Assembly: GCA_015698045.1 (NCBI GenBank)
Contig: BLAL01000259.1
Span: forward strand, 496,001 to 560,000
DNA length: 64,000 nt
Reading direction: 5' to 3'
Source: Rhizophagus clarus
Lineage: Eukaryota > Glomeromycota > Glomeromycetes > Glomerales > Glomeraceae
Made by a program: the position numbers and the translations under genes. Positions 23,795 through 35,339 of this stretch are shown here, in pieces. The first letter of the stretch is position 1. The number at the start of each line of letters is the position of its first letter. A model generated the notes under the pieces. It worked only from the letters and a program-made list of their open reading frames with translations. It had not been told where the DNA came from and ran no database searches.

Positions 23795-26300
23795 CTATAA
23801 ACTATCAACGTATAACTCTGATTGTCTATCATCCAAGTTAAGATTATTACTATCAGAAATTATTAAAGGATTTTCGTTGTCATCAGCATAATTGAGTTGA
23901 CCTGAAATCCTAACAATTTCATCGTATACTTGATCAACATCAGGTCTTTTCTCTGGATCATCATCCCAGCATTCTTGATAAAGTTGTAAGTACTTTGCAG
24001 GTGTACTATCTATTGGTTTTTCTCTCTGATTTCCATGACCAATGTAATATACTAACATATTTTGTTCTACATAACGAAAGGGAGGATGCCCGCTTGTGAT
24101 TTCCCATAATAAAACACCTAAACTATATATGTCAGACTTTTTATTTTTTTTATGATTTACACTCTTTAAACATTGTGGGTCAATATATGCAGTCATTCCC
24201 ATCCTGTTACTCGTTGAATTTGATGTAGCTTCTGCTATTTGTTTAGACAACCCAAAGTCTGCAATCAACAATTTACCATTATTCACTAATATATTTTTTG
24301 AATGCTATAAAGATAATTATTAATATTATTAAAAAAAATTAAAATTTAAGTAAAATATTACAAAATCAAATTATTTCTTTACCAGGTCTCTATGGATTAT
24401 ATCATTAGAGTGTAAACATTTTAATCCACATGTAATATCCAATGCCATTTGAATCTTATCTTTCCATTGTAATGAACAAAAATTTTTTCTTAAATAATCT
24501 CTCAAATTTCCATTGTTAGCGTATTCCAATACCATAATATAATTCTCTTCGTAATCTATTCATTAATATTTTTAAATATTATGTTTGACGGAATATTTAG
24601 ATTATTAAGAATTTGATACAGTACATACCTTTTGTTATTCCAAGAAAACTGTTGATATTATCGTGATAACTGATTATGCGAAGAACTTTTAACTAAAAAG
24701 GAAACAATGACTTTTTTTTATTACACGTCCCGCGTACCATATGATGGATTTAAATACAATTCTTACCTCTTTTACAAAATCTTTAAGAACATTTTCTTCA
24801 ATTTTTGAACTTTTCCTGAGACATTTTAACGCAACTTTCTTTTCATCAATTGTTTCCGCTTTATACACATCACCGAATCCTCCTTTACCAATCTTTTCAA
24901 ATTCAATAAATTTTCCATATTCAAAATAAAGAATATCTTCATCTTCTATTTTCTGCTTTATCCATTCCTAATTTTTAGGTGTATTAAAATTTTTAAAAAG
25001 ATTAAAACGGTTGAAAGGATTGATTGTTATTTACCTCTTCGATATTAGCTCTAATCTTATCATTCTCATTATTATCACGTTCAACAAAATAAATAATTAA
25101 ATAAAATTGTAGAAGTCGGATGGCAGTTTCAAATTCATCAATTAAATTACTAAATTTTTCTTTAATGTCTTCAGCGTGAACATATTTTTTAGAACCTTGA
25201 GAAATATCTGCAAGAAAATGACGTATCTCGCAAATAACAGTAACTAAGTTACGAAAATTAATCAAATTTTTTTTTGAAAAAAATTCCAAATTTCGAATTT
25301 GTAAAGTTCCTACATCTGTATTAGCTATTCGTATCCTTTCTAACATTGCCTTACATGTTATTTCATTATATTGAGCATTCCGATGTATTTTATCTATATA
25401 ATCATATAATTTGTTCATTTCTTCTATAAGAGGTAAAAAACTTGCAAATGTTACTTCTATTTTGGATGCTGTTTCTGTTCCGGTACAAACTAGCGAGTCA
25501 GTAGATGAAATTATTGAAGAAAAATTTAAATCTTGAACAGTAGAATTAAATTTATTATTTAAATCTCTAAAAATTTCAACATTTTTTTTAATTTTAATAA
25601 ATTTTTGGTAACTTTCGAACCGAGAAATTTCTGCAAGTAATTTACGTATTTTACTAATAATTGTAATTAGATTACACAAACTAATATAATTTTCTTTTGA
25701 AAAATACTTTGAATTTTTATCTTCATTAATTTTTAAATTATTCAAAGCTGTATCGGCTATTTCTACTTTCTTTAACATTAACCAACATGTTTTTTTATTA
25801 TATTGTGCTGCTTGATGTATTTCTGATATCTCGTCATATATTTTAGTTACTTCACTCATGAGCGGCAAGAATTTCAATTTCTTTAGAGGTAAAAAATTTG
25901 CAAATGGGTTTCCTAAATTCATATTCAAAAGTTGAACCGTAGAATCAAATTCATTATTTAGACCCTCAGAAATTTTTGAATGAGAATTATCTACAAGAAA
26001 TTTATATATTTTACTTATGACAGTAACTAATTTACGCAAATTATCACAATTTTTTTCCGAAAAATATCCCAAATTTTCTTTTTTGTAAGTTTTCAGATTA
26101 CTTAAAGCCATTACAATTTTTTCTATTTTACTTAACATTGGCTCACAATATTCTTTATTATGTTTGTCTGTTTGATATATTTCTATCATTTCATCATATT
26201 TATTGCTCACTTCTTCTATAAGTGACAAAAATTTTGATTCTCTTTCTGCTTTTATTGATATGACCTTTTTATCAGGTGCTTCAGCGGAATTTTCATCCAT
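23795..26300 (-). CDS. Triple-4HB protein kinase, intact single-kinase copy
   Basis: Five exons, 26300-25035, 24967-24767, 24692-24629, 24555-24383 and 24304-23795, with GT-AG introns and a continuous frame, give about 737 residues. I start at the ATG at 26298-26300 (MDENSAE) because paralogues begin MDDNSA and MDKNSA; an upstream extension would read through poly(K/F). Residues about 20-420 hold three repeated bundles, each with a FLPLI.EV.K.YD.I.EI core, ending with helices KFSNLIDEFETAIRLLQFYL. The kinase domain follows: glycine loop 449-454 (GKGGFG), VALK with K470, HRD 565-567, N572, DFG 584-586, then DIYSLGVLLWEITSGHPPF. All catalytic motifs are present, so it should be an active TKL-type Ser/Thr or Tyr kinase. 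The tail is acidic. It is divergent from the gene at 26654. Confidence 0.9.
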
Positions 26301-26653
26301 AGTTGTCAAAAAAAAAAAAAAAAAAAAATTTTTTTTTGACTTGCATATGTATGGATTTACGTCAAAAATGGTTACACAGGTGCACAAGGTTTCCGGGTCA
26401 TTTTTTTCCCGGTTTGTTTGATCTGCATTATGCAGTATGTGGCGTTCGCTCATTTAAGAAAAAATCAAAAAATTCTAGTAAAATTATTCTTGACCTGTAC
26501 ATCTTAGTAGAGTATACGTTTTGATTTTAAGCAAGTACATATATATACATATACTTTTTTTAAATTTGTATGAAATATTGTAGTTTTTAATGATTATACT
26601 AACAAAGTTTGCCATCCATTATATTTTGTTTATGATTTCAACGACTTCAAAGC
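26301..26653. promoter_or_regulatory. Shared intergenic promoter of divergent pair 2
   Basis: The region between two divergent start codons. A diverged first block lies at 26393-26413 (CCGGGTCA, a T run, CCCGG), with TTTGATCTGCATTATGCAG at 26417-26435 and GGCGTTCGCTCAT at 26441-26453. A long A/T homopolymer pair lies next to the minus gene. The blocks match those at 9004-9057 and 46477-46530 in order and orientation. Confidence 0.6.
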
Positions 26654-29046
26654 ATGTCATCGTCATCGCAAATTCATTGTGGAAAGTGTGGTAAAAATTA
26701 TGAAAATAATTTAAATGCGGAATCTGAATGGTGTAAACCATGTCAAAGAGAATATTTAAAAGAAAATTTTTCAAGTTGGACCAGTGGAAATGAAAAAATC
26801 GACGGCTTAATTCAAGAAATGCAATTAAAAATTGATGGACCGAGAGATATAGTATTTGAATGGATACCATATAATCAATTTAATGACATTATAGAGGAAA
26901 GAAAGGACGGTTTTGCTATAGTTTATTCAGCAATATGGAAGAATGGTCCACTAAGTTATAGTTATTTTAAAAAGAAATTAACGAGAGAATCAGATAAAAA
27001 AGTTGCTTTAAAATGTTTATACGAGTCAAAAGATATCACTAACGAATTTCTGAAAGAGGTATGAAAACTTTTTTAGTTTAATTTCTTTTATCCAATATAA
27101 TAATAATATCTTTAAATAACAGGTTAAGAATTTTCCTAAGATATATGGAATTTCTCAAAATCTAGATACTGAAGATTATATTATGGTTTTCCACAATGAA
27201 TATTTCGAATATCTTGAGAAACAGTGCAAAAGTTGTCATAACATAAAATTAGAAGATAAATGGTGCAACTCATGCCATGTTAATTTTATAAGAAAGAATT
27301 TTATAAGCTGTAACAGTGGAAATAAAGAAATTGATGAATACATTCAAGGAATGCAATCTAATATTAGTAATCCAAATGCAATCGTATTTGAATGGATACC
27401 TTATTACCAATTTGATAATATTAATGAAATAGGTAAAGATGATACTTACGCGATATATTCAGCAATATGGAAAAATGGTCCATTACATTATGAATACATG
27501 ACTGGGTGGGTGAGAGAGCCAAATAAAAAAGTTGCCCTGAAATGTTTTCAAAATGCAAATAATGAATTTCTAAACGAGGTACGAAATGTTCCGTTGATTT
27601 AATTTACTTTTTGTTCGGGCAATAATTTTTATCTTTAATAGGTTGAAACATATTCAGCAAATTGTTATAATGATAATCTTATATATGGAATATCCCAAAA
27701 CCCTAGTACGAAAGATTACATTATTGTTATTCAAGATAAATATAATAAGAAATGTGTGGAGTGTGGTAAAAAATATATAGATATGCAATATGAATGGTAT
27801 AACCCATGTCAAATAAATCATCTTAGAAATGAAAAAATTGATAGTTTCATTCAAGAAATGCGAACTAACAATGAATCAAATAATATAGATTTTAATTTCA
27901 TACCATACAATCAATTTAATAATGTTAAAGAAATAGGGGGTGGTGGGTTTTCCAAAGTATATTCAGCTATATGGAAGAACGGACCCAGATGTTACAGTGA
28001 TGATGAAAAGGAGTGGAGAAGAATACCCAATAAAAAAGTTGCTCTAAAATGTTCGTATGATTCTCAAAATTTCACTAAGGAGTTTTTAAATGAGGTATGT
28101 AATTTAGTAATGAATATCAGAATTAAGTTCTTTTTTTTTTTAATTTATTTTTACTTTTTGTGTTTTATAGGTGAAAACACATTTAGCATTGAATACTGAA
28201 TTTTTTATCAATATATATGGAATATCTCAAAATTCAGATACAAAGGATTATATTATGATCCTTGATTACGCAGAAGGTGGAAGTTTTAATAATTGGTTAA
28301 ATAATAATTATAAGGAATTCAGTTGGTCGCGTAAATTAAAAGTATTACTTTATATTATTCAAGGACTTAAAGTAATTCATCAAAAGAGTATTGTTCATCG
28401 TGATCTTCACACAGGAAATATATTATTTACTACAAATAATATAGATGATTTTAATGTAGTAATTTCAGATACGGGATTATGTGGAAAAGTTGGCAATACT
28501 GAAACAAATATTTATGGAATTATGTCTTATGTAGCTCCTGAAGTGTTAAAAGGAAAACACTATACTGAAGCAGCAGATATTTACAGTTTTGGTATGATTA
28601 TGTATTTTGCAGCAACAGGAAAACAGCCTTTTAATGATTTTGCACATGATTCTGAAGTACTAGCACTTAATATTTGTAATGGAACTAAACCTGAAATAAA
28701 TGAACTAAAAATGCCAAAATGTTATGTTGATCTAATGAAAAGGTGCTGGGATTCAAATCCAAAAAATAGACCAAGTGCTATTGAGGTAGAAAAACTGATT
28801 ACCAAATTTAAATTAGAAGAAAGTGAAGAAATTAAAAAGCAATTTAAAGTAGCAGAAGAATACAGAAAAGCAGATCCTTTAAATAATAAATCAGTTACTA
28901 TTCAAACACAACCTGCAGAAGAACTTCAAAATGATGATTGGCCAGTCGATACCATTGATTTTACAATGTATGTATGTTACGATTATTTGTTTTGTTTACT
29001 TATTTGTTTTTATTTTAGTAATTTGTTAAATATTTATAGGTTTTAA
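26654..29046 (+). CDS. Zinc-ribbon/N-lobe repeat protein kinase, intact copy
   Basis: Exons 26654-27058, 27123-27578, 27642-28094, 28171-28967 and probably 29040-29046 give about 705 residues; all internal boundaries except the last are phase 0 and fall after the alpha-C helix (NEFL.E|V). Exon 1 starts MSSSSQ and carries Cys-x2-Cys-x14-Cys-x2-Cys (a zinc ribbon) then a kinase N-lobe. Exons 2 and 3 start with the beta-4/beta-5 strands (IYGISQN..TKDYI) and then add another ribbon and N-lobe. In modules 1 and 2 the glycine loop is broken (RKDGFA, GKDDTYA) although VALK stays; module 3 has GGGGFSKV. In module 3 the ribbon has lost one Cys (EWYNPC). Exon 4 completes the kinase: HRD 514-516, DTG 538-540 for DFG, YVAPEV, DIYSFGMIMYF. 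The last N-lobe and C-lobe could form an active kinase. The short last exon is uncertain. Confidence 0.85.
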
Positions 29047-29328
29047 ATAAATTTAAAGTTAAACAATAAAGAGCTAAAATAAATTTTAGTTAAGAAAATT
29101 GTATAAATTCTTTATCTTTTTGTACATTAAAACACTGATTTATACAGTGCAATATATGTAAGGTTATTTAATTTAACTTGGATAAAACAATTTATAATTG
29201 AACAATAAATATAATTTATTAATATATAATATGATGGTATGTTACATGAAATATTAATGTATTATACCCATTGTATATAGTAAATTTACTGTGCCGTTTT
29301 CAAAAATACTGTGTGTGAAATCCGAGCC

Positions 29329-29586
29329 AACCATTAAATAAAAATCGGGTTTTCAAAATTTTGCGAAACTTAGCGATTCTTCTGATCAAATACGTAGAAA
29401 AAAGGTCAATTATTAAGGAAATTAAAAAAAAATTGTTTTATCTGTTATATAAACTTTTAAGTTTAGTTTGTAAGGAAACTCATCTTATGTATTCAAGATT
29501 TTTTGATTTCACTTCAATTCTTTAATAATTGATCTTTTCCGAGTTTCGAAAATCCATTTTTTTAATGGGATGGTTTTGAAAGATTT
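29329..29586. mobile_element. MITE-like inverted-repeat element
   Basis: The left arm (AACCATTAAATAAAAATCGG from 29329) and the right arm, reverse-complemented from 29586, match with several differences (both run into GGGTTTTC or GGATTTTC). Inside, AAGGTCAATTATTAAGGAAA and its inverted partner TTCTTTAATAATTGATCTT form a second palindromic layer. It has no coding capacity and no clear target duplication. Confidence 0.45.
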
Positions 29587-29999
29587 AAGAAAAAATGATT
29601 TAAAGATTCGATGACATTGAGTATTACGTATGGGTTAAAGTAGTTATTTATACATGAAGAAAATGATTATTTAGATTTGATAGATCATATTTTATTAATC
29701 AAAACTTGTCTTTATAGCACTAAACAAATATTTTTGTGGTAAAGACTGGTAAAGACTTGAATTCTGAATTATCTAAGCAATTAACGGAAAGTTACATCAA
29801 ATTCAACGGAAGTAAATTATTGATTACAGATTAAAATTGGAAAAATTCTAATATTACATGAGAAAATGCAATTTTAAGGACTCTGTTTATTGTTTAAACG
29901 TATATTTGAATTATTAAAGGATCCTAGAACAAACCCTTGTTATTTTTATTTCAGAAATATGTGTAGATTTAGCGCAAACCTTTTGATGTCTTTTACAAT
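29587..29999. other. Intergenic, no gene seen
   Basis: AT-rich DNA between the MITE-like element and the Sel1 relic. No feature recognised. Confidence 0.45.
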
Positions 30000-31120
30000 A
30001 TATTATAAGAACAATTAATATAAAATTCTTGCTGCTTTTCGAACCTTTTCATTTTGATGAGAACGTTTAATGTGACTTGTTTATTATTAAGATTTGCATT
30101 CAATAAATTACGTTTGATGTTTATTGATCAATTTTACAAATAACATAATCATTTTATATTATTTTAAATTAATCCAAATCTACTTGTTAATATGCTCAAC
30201 TTTTTCTAATTTATTATAAGATTTCAATTTAACTTTTTTATACCTATAGTACTTCAATCCAATCTTCGGTAGAAACACATTTATATCTCATTTCTACATT
30301 TTAAGAAAGATTTAAATACTTTAACATTATCCTTTAAGACCAATAATATAAGTTTATTATATTATCTTTGTTTTCTGCCGCTATTTTATGCTAATAATTA
30401 GCTTTTATCTCATCTTTTTAATACCAATTCCTTTTCTATAGGAAATAAATTTATTTTATGCATGCCCATATTTTTTTGAACTAATTTTTTAGTCCATTTA
30501 TTTTTATCAATGTTTATTTCATTGTGCATTATATTAATAATTTGTATGAATAATTAATAGTTACTCGGCGCGAAAATATTTCAGGCTTATATAATCTGTA
30601 CTTATTATGGGTTATAAAAGTGTTATACATGTTAGGTTGTACAACATAAATTATCAATCTTTATATTCATTTTTTTCAATTTCAATTTCTCTTTCATAAT
30701 ATAAACAAATTATATTGTGCATATTTATTTAATTTTCATACAATATCAATAAAAAAGTTTCTGTCTTTATTAACGCCAATTCTACAATATTAAATTACAT
30801 TATGCGTATTCCATTTTCTGCTGCTTTTTGATACCAATAATAAGCTTTTTTCGCATCCTTCCTAGTACTAATGCTATTTTTTAAAATAAGCCAAGTTTAT
30901 TTTGCTTTATTATGTCCTTATTTAGCTGATTTTTCAAACAAACAAATGTTTTAAGCCCATCTTTTTAATATAAACTTAATTTCCACAATAATAAAATCCT
31001 AAATTATATGGAATATGTTCATTTCCATTTTTTGTACTTTTTGATATCAATGAAATGCATTTTTCAAATCTTCCAATCCGTTTATAAAATCACCAAGCTT
31101 ATATTGTGCATTACTAAAAA
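30000..31120 (-). pseudogene. Relic of a Sel1-repeat protein gene
   Basis: On the minus strand several short frames match Sel1-type repeats: RKDAKKAYYWYQKAAENG (about 30805-30870), NAQYKLGDF followed by EDLKNAFH and YQK (about 31030-31110), KDEIKANY..HKIAAEN (about 30370-30425) and KYAQYNL near 30710. The repeats are in register with AQYNLG..Y..G....KD..KAF.WY.KAAE.G but are interrupted by many stops and frame changes. No start, kinase or bundle part is recognisable. It lies upstream of, and divergent from, the gene at 31504, so it may be an older partner or a separate repeat gene. Confidence 0.65.
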
Positions 31121-31503
31121 TCGAAAAGATAAAATAACTATTAAGTATAGGTTGTATTTATAAAATTTACCACTTTTTTTGCCCGTTATTTATATAGTTG
31201 AAATTGGATATAGGGAACTATATTTGGATGAACAATTATATAACTTAAAATAATTTCGTTAACTCTTATATCTATCGAAAGTTGAAACCGATACATATCT
31301 TTTGTGTTACATAATCACCATCAATTTTGACCATTTTGAAAACGGAATATCTTTTAATCTTGTATGGAAATTCTGATCATATGACTATCAGCAGAATGCA
31401 TAAAGCTGCAGATTAGCGTAATAAAAAATCTCAATCACTAAATATTACTTTTTTTCTTTTCCCAGTTGCTTCAATTGATTCTTTATTTAAAGAATATATA
31501 ATA

Positions 31504-33697
31504 ATGGCAAAAGCAACTGATTTGTCGATTGAAACAACAACTGCTGTAATTAATCACATTGAATTAGAAACATCAGTAGCTATTCCTTTTTCACAATTCA
31601 TTCCTCTTATCAAAGATGTGAATGATATTATTTCGGAAGTGACGGATTTATGTAAGTCGGCTCAGCACTGCAAAAACATTGTCAAGATTTTGTTAGAACG
31701 TATTTCTACAGTAAATGTCTCTATTAATATTTTACAAGCGAGGGGAGATTTAACTTCGACTTATTATAAAAGTTTACAAAGATTGCTTCAAATTCTTCAA
31801 GGTATAAAAATTTACTCTAAAGAAATAACACAATATAATACGGTGCAAAAGTTTTTAGGAACTAATACAGTTGAAAAAAAATTTAAAGAATTATGCGAGG
31901 AATATGATAGCAGTATAATTTCATTAAATTCTAGCTTATCAGTCAATTTTTTTTTTAATACCAAACAAGATGATGAAATTGTGAAAGAAGATGTAGAACA
32001 ACTTTTAAAATTTCAAGAAGCTTTAGCAGAAAGTATGAAAGATGTGCAACAAAAAGTCAACGTTCTCATTGAGCGAGTCAGTGAAATGTCAATAACCATG
32101 CAAACTATGCAGAATTTAATGGACATTAAAAAAAAAAAAGATGATGTAAGCAAAATTCAAACCAAAATTGATAATATCTTTTCTACATCTTTACTTCCAT
32201 TCGATGATTACAAAGAAGCTGATGAAAAAGAACGTAGTAATAAATTGAGAAAATACGTTCATATAAAAATTCAAGAAGAATATGCCTTTAAAGTTATGGA
32301 ACAAGAACATTTTTATGATGTTAAAAATCAAGTCACAATTCTTATGAAACTTAAAGATTGTCAAAATATCATTAATTTCTATGGTCTTACTAGTAATGAC
32401 TCTAAAACTTATTTGATAACTGAATGGGCAGAAAAAGGAAACTTACGTGAATATATTCTTACCCATGGACAAAACATTGATTTAAAATTTAAAATAAGAA
32501 TTTCTTATGATATCGCTAAAGGTCTGAATTTCCTTAACGCTGTCAAAGTAAGAATATTTTTTTTTTTATGTCAAATTTTCGAACTTTAAAATATAAATAA
32601 TAAATTGTATATATTTCTTTTGATAGATATTTCATCGAGATGTTAGAGCTGAAAATATCGTAATTACAGATCATGATATCGCTAAAATTACAAATATTAA
32701 ATATCGTAGAAGAGTTGAAGAAGTTACTGATAATATAGCAATAAATAAAGAAAGTGTTCGATATTGTCCTCCCGAAAGATTAAGAAGAGGAATTACAGGA
32801 GAAAAAAATGACAAATATCTATATGATGCTAAATGTGAAGTTTACAGTTTCGGTATTCTCCTTTGGGAGATTGCTGAATGTAAGATTCCATACGATAAAT
32901 TTGAAGATTTTATGGAAATTACAAAGAAAGTAGTAGGTGGATATCGAGAAAAATTTACACCTGGAACTGATATTCCAATGAAATATCAAGATCTTGTAAA
33001 CAAATCTGTCGATCAAAATCCAGGTTCTCGACCTATACTCTCAAGGCTGTTAACAGATCTTATGGATATTTTCAGAAGTCTTGAAACACCAAATCGTCCC
33101 AATTCTCTTAGTAACAGTCCAAAAATTCCTCCTGTACGAAAAATGACTCAAATTGAAGAAGCAGAAGATTGTACAATTACGAATTGGAATTCATTTAACA
33201 CGGACTGGGATTCGTTTGATTATATGACACTTGATAAAGCAATTGAACGTCATAAAAATGAAAGTAAGGATAAGGAAATATTATATAAATGTTTCGATAC
33301 TTATGCTAATATGGATAGTCCAAGAGCAAAATATTGGAAAGCTTATTATATTTCAAAGGATTGGTCTAACCTTGATTGTTCTAATGATGAGAAACATAAA
33401 TTATCTGCTCAATTACTCAAAGCAGCTGCAGATTATGGTGATGAAATTCCTGATGCTCAACTCCGTTATGCAACAATGATTATGCAAGGAAAAGGTGTCA
33501 AACCAGATAAGGAAGAAGCGGTTAAATATTTTCTTAAAGCTGCTAAAAATGGACATGTAGTAGCTATGTTTAACATTGCCACTTATTATTACTCTTTAAA
33601 AGAAAATGAATTAGGGAACTATTATATGATAAGTGCTGCTAATAAAGGCTATGAAAAAGCAATTGATTATTGTAAAAAGAAAAATGTCCCCTATTAA
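31504..33697 (+). CDS. MLKL-like 4HB, pseudokinase and Sel1-repeat protein (divergent copy)
   Basis: Two exons, 31504-32547 and 32627-33697 (79-bp phase-0 intron GTAAGA...TAG), give 704 residues. Residues about 25-170 are the bundle (SQFIPLIKDVNDIISEVTDL). A charged coiled-coil-like linker follows (about 175-235: KFQEALAESMKDVQQKVNVL). The kinase-like domain, about 245-520, has no glycine loop, keeps a lysine in EYAFKVM, HRD at 351-353 and N358, but reads TNI at 370-372 instead of DFG, so it is predicted to be a pseudokinase. VYSFGILLWEIAECKIPYD is intact. After a Pro/Ser-rich linker, Sel1-like repeats occupy about 590-700 (AQLLKAAADYG, AQLRYATMIMQGKGVKPDKE). The intron falls just before HRD, unlike the copies at 1974 and 61077, where it follows the kinase domain, so this is a separate lineage. 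CTGCAGAT lies about 100 bp upstream, at 31404-31411. Confidence 0.85.
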
Positions 33698-34772
33698 TGA
33701 TAAATGTATAAAAATTTCAATTTACTCAATGAGTTTTCTACCTTAACCATATATCATAACATTGGATACAATCTTATATTTAGAGATCTTAAGATGAAAA
33801 TATGGGAATATACAACGGAAGGACTCATTTTTTCCTAAAATTTTTATGGATATTAGATAAGTATGAAGGCGAACAAAGGGAATTACCGTGGTAATTATTT
33901 GAACGATTGCGTAAGCCAACATATGCTGAAATACATTTTGAAAATGACTGTTTCATTTACTTGATATACATATTGTAATAAACTACTATTATAAATAAAC
34001 TTGTTGATGTTTTAGAAATTATTGAAACTCATGTAAACTATCATGTCAATTATTTTTTAAGCTACATAAAAATCCTTCGCAACTTCTCAAAATGTGACCC
34101 CTTAGATATTAATAATTTACAGTATATGGGATTTTCATTTCAACACGGGTACTATTTAACTAGAATATCTACATAAAAAGTTTAAGCATTGAAACTTTTG
34201 ATCCGATCAAATTGAACCGATTCGTACAATTTTATTATAATGCTGGCTACCTCGATTTATCATGAAAACTAGTTTTAAGGTAAATGATTCATTAAAGTAA
34301 TGACCGTGAGAAAATACATTAGATCATCTTTGGAAAGCCGATAACCATTTTTCACACTTATGATACCATATAAAACAAAAAGAAAAGTAGAAGCAAAATT
34401 ATTGGAGATGGGCAGAGAATATGACTGTTGAAAGAAAACTTGACAGATTGAGGAAGTTAAAGAGAGACTTAAAGCAAAGTAGATCAGAGCGGCATCGGAG
34501 TTTCGAAGACTACAGCCTCGAGGGATAAACAAAAAAAAAATGAAGCGTACACTTTAGGATACTAATCGACTAATCAAAATCATCACCATCACGACTCTAA
34601 AATCTTTAGGCATAATATTTTATGCTTTACTATAAATGTTCATACTAGCCTAAATGAATTATTACTTTGTAATACAACTGAATTTGTATTATTTCTTTTT
34701 CCAATAATATAATATATAAATCAATAGATTCAATATAGTAAACCGGTTTAATAAATTCATTTATAATAATAC
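33698..34772. other. Intergenic, no gene supported
   Basis: The segment 34370-34530 is less AT-biased and open on both strands. On the plus strand it reads WAENMTVERKLDRLRKLKRD followed by LKQSRSERHRSFEDYS, a basic helix-like stretch; the minus strand has an 85-codon frame (34275-34532). Neither matches a family I know, and no splice context is evident. Confidence 0.35.
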
Positions 34773-34904
34773 CATATCGGCTGATTTGGAAAATTGGTCC
34801 AATTAATATTTAAGCTTAGTTGATGGGTTCATTATATAACTGATGGGTTACTTTATTGTCATTAGTGTATAAATTTATGGAGACTTTTCTGATCAGCCGA
34901 TATG
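34773..34904. mobile_element. Short TIR element, same family as the insert at 48958
   Basis: CATATCGGCTGAT at 34773-34785 is matched by ATCAGCCGATATG at 34892-34904. The body is 132 bp. The left end continues TTGGAAAATTGG, resembling the left end of the larger insert at 48958 (CATATGCGCCGATTTGAGG). There is no coding capacity, and the target duplication is not clear. Confidence 0.55.
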
Positions 34905-35339
34905 CTTTTTTTTATTATTATCGTTGATATTTGTTGATAAAACAACGTACAATAACATTATTGCGACATACTTTCCATTTTAGATCCTATTAACATCAAT
35001 ATGGCATAATTTCTTGTCATTTGCCAGCGCTTATTAATTCTCAATAAAAAAAGATGACTGGCCTTTGACTGTACAGTTAGATCATAATCATCACGGGAGA
35101 GAACATTCCCGTGAGAGGGTTGTAGTAGACAAATATTGGATCTTTTTTTATCATTTTCAAATTTATTATCAAACCATTGTAGGTCGACAATTTCTTTTAG
35201 TTAACGAAAGTCTGCCGTTAATTATTCGCTAATAAAACTATTATTGATGTTATATCAATAAATTACGCTTAACCTACATGTAATAATGTAATATCCAAGC
35301 CATTTGATAATAGTCCAATGATTTTATTACATGTCATCA
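34905..35339. other. Intergenic, small hairpin only
   Basis: A short perfect hairpin, CACGGGA...TCCCGTG, lies at about 35093-35113. Nothing else is supportable. Confidence 0.45.

Noticed and set aside
26203-26524. Plus-strand frames over the second divergent promoter
   Set aside because: They are antisense to the first exon of the minus gene and cross a poly(A) run; they do not match any family.
34275-34532. 85-codon minus-strand frame and an opposing basic plus-strand frame
   Set aside because: No recognisable family or splice context. Kept only as a note in the intergenic entry.
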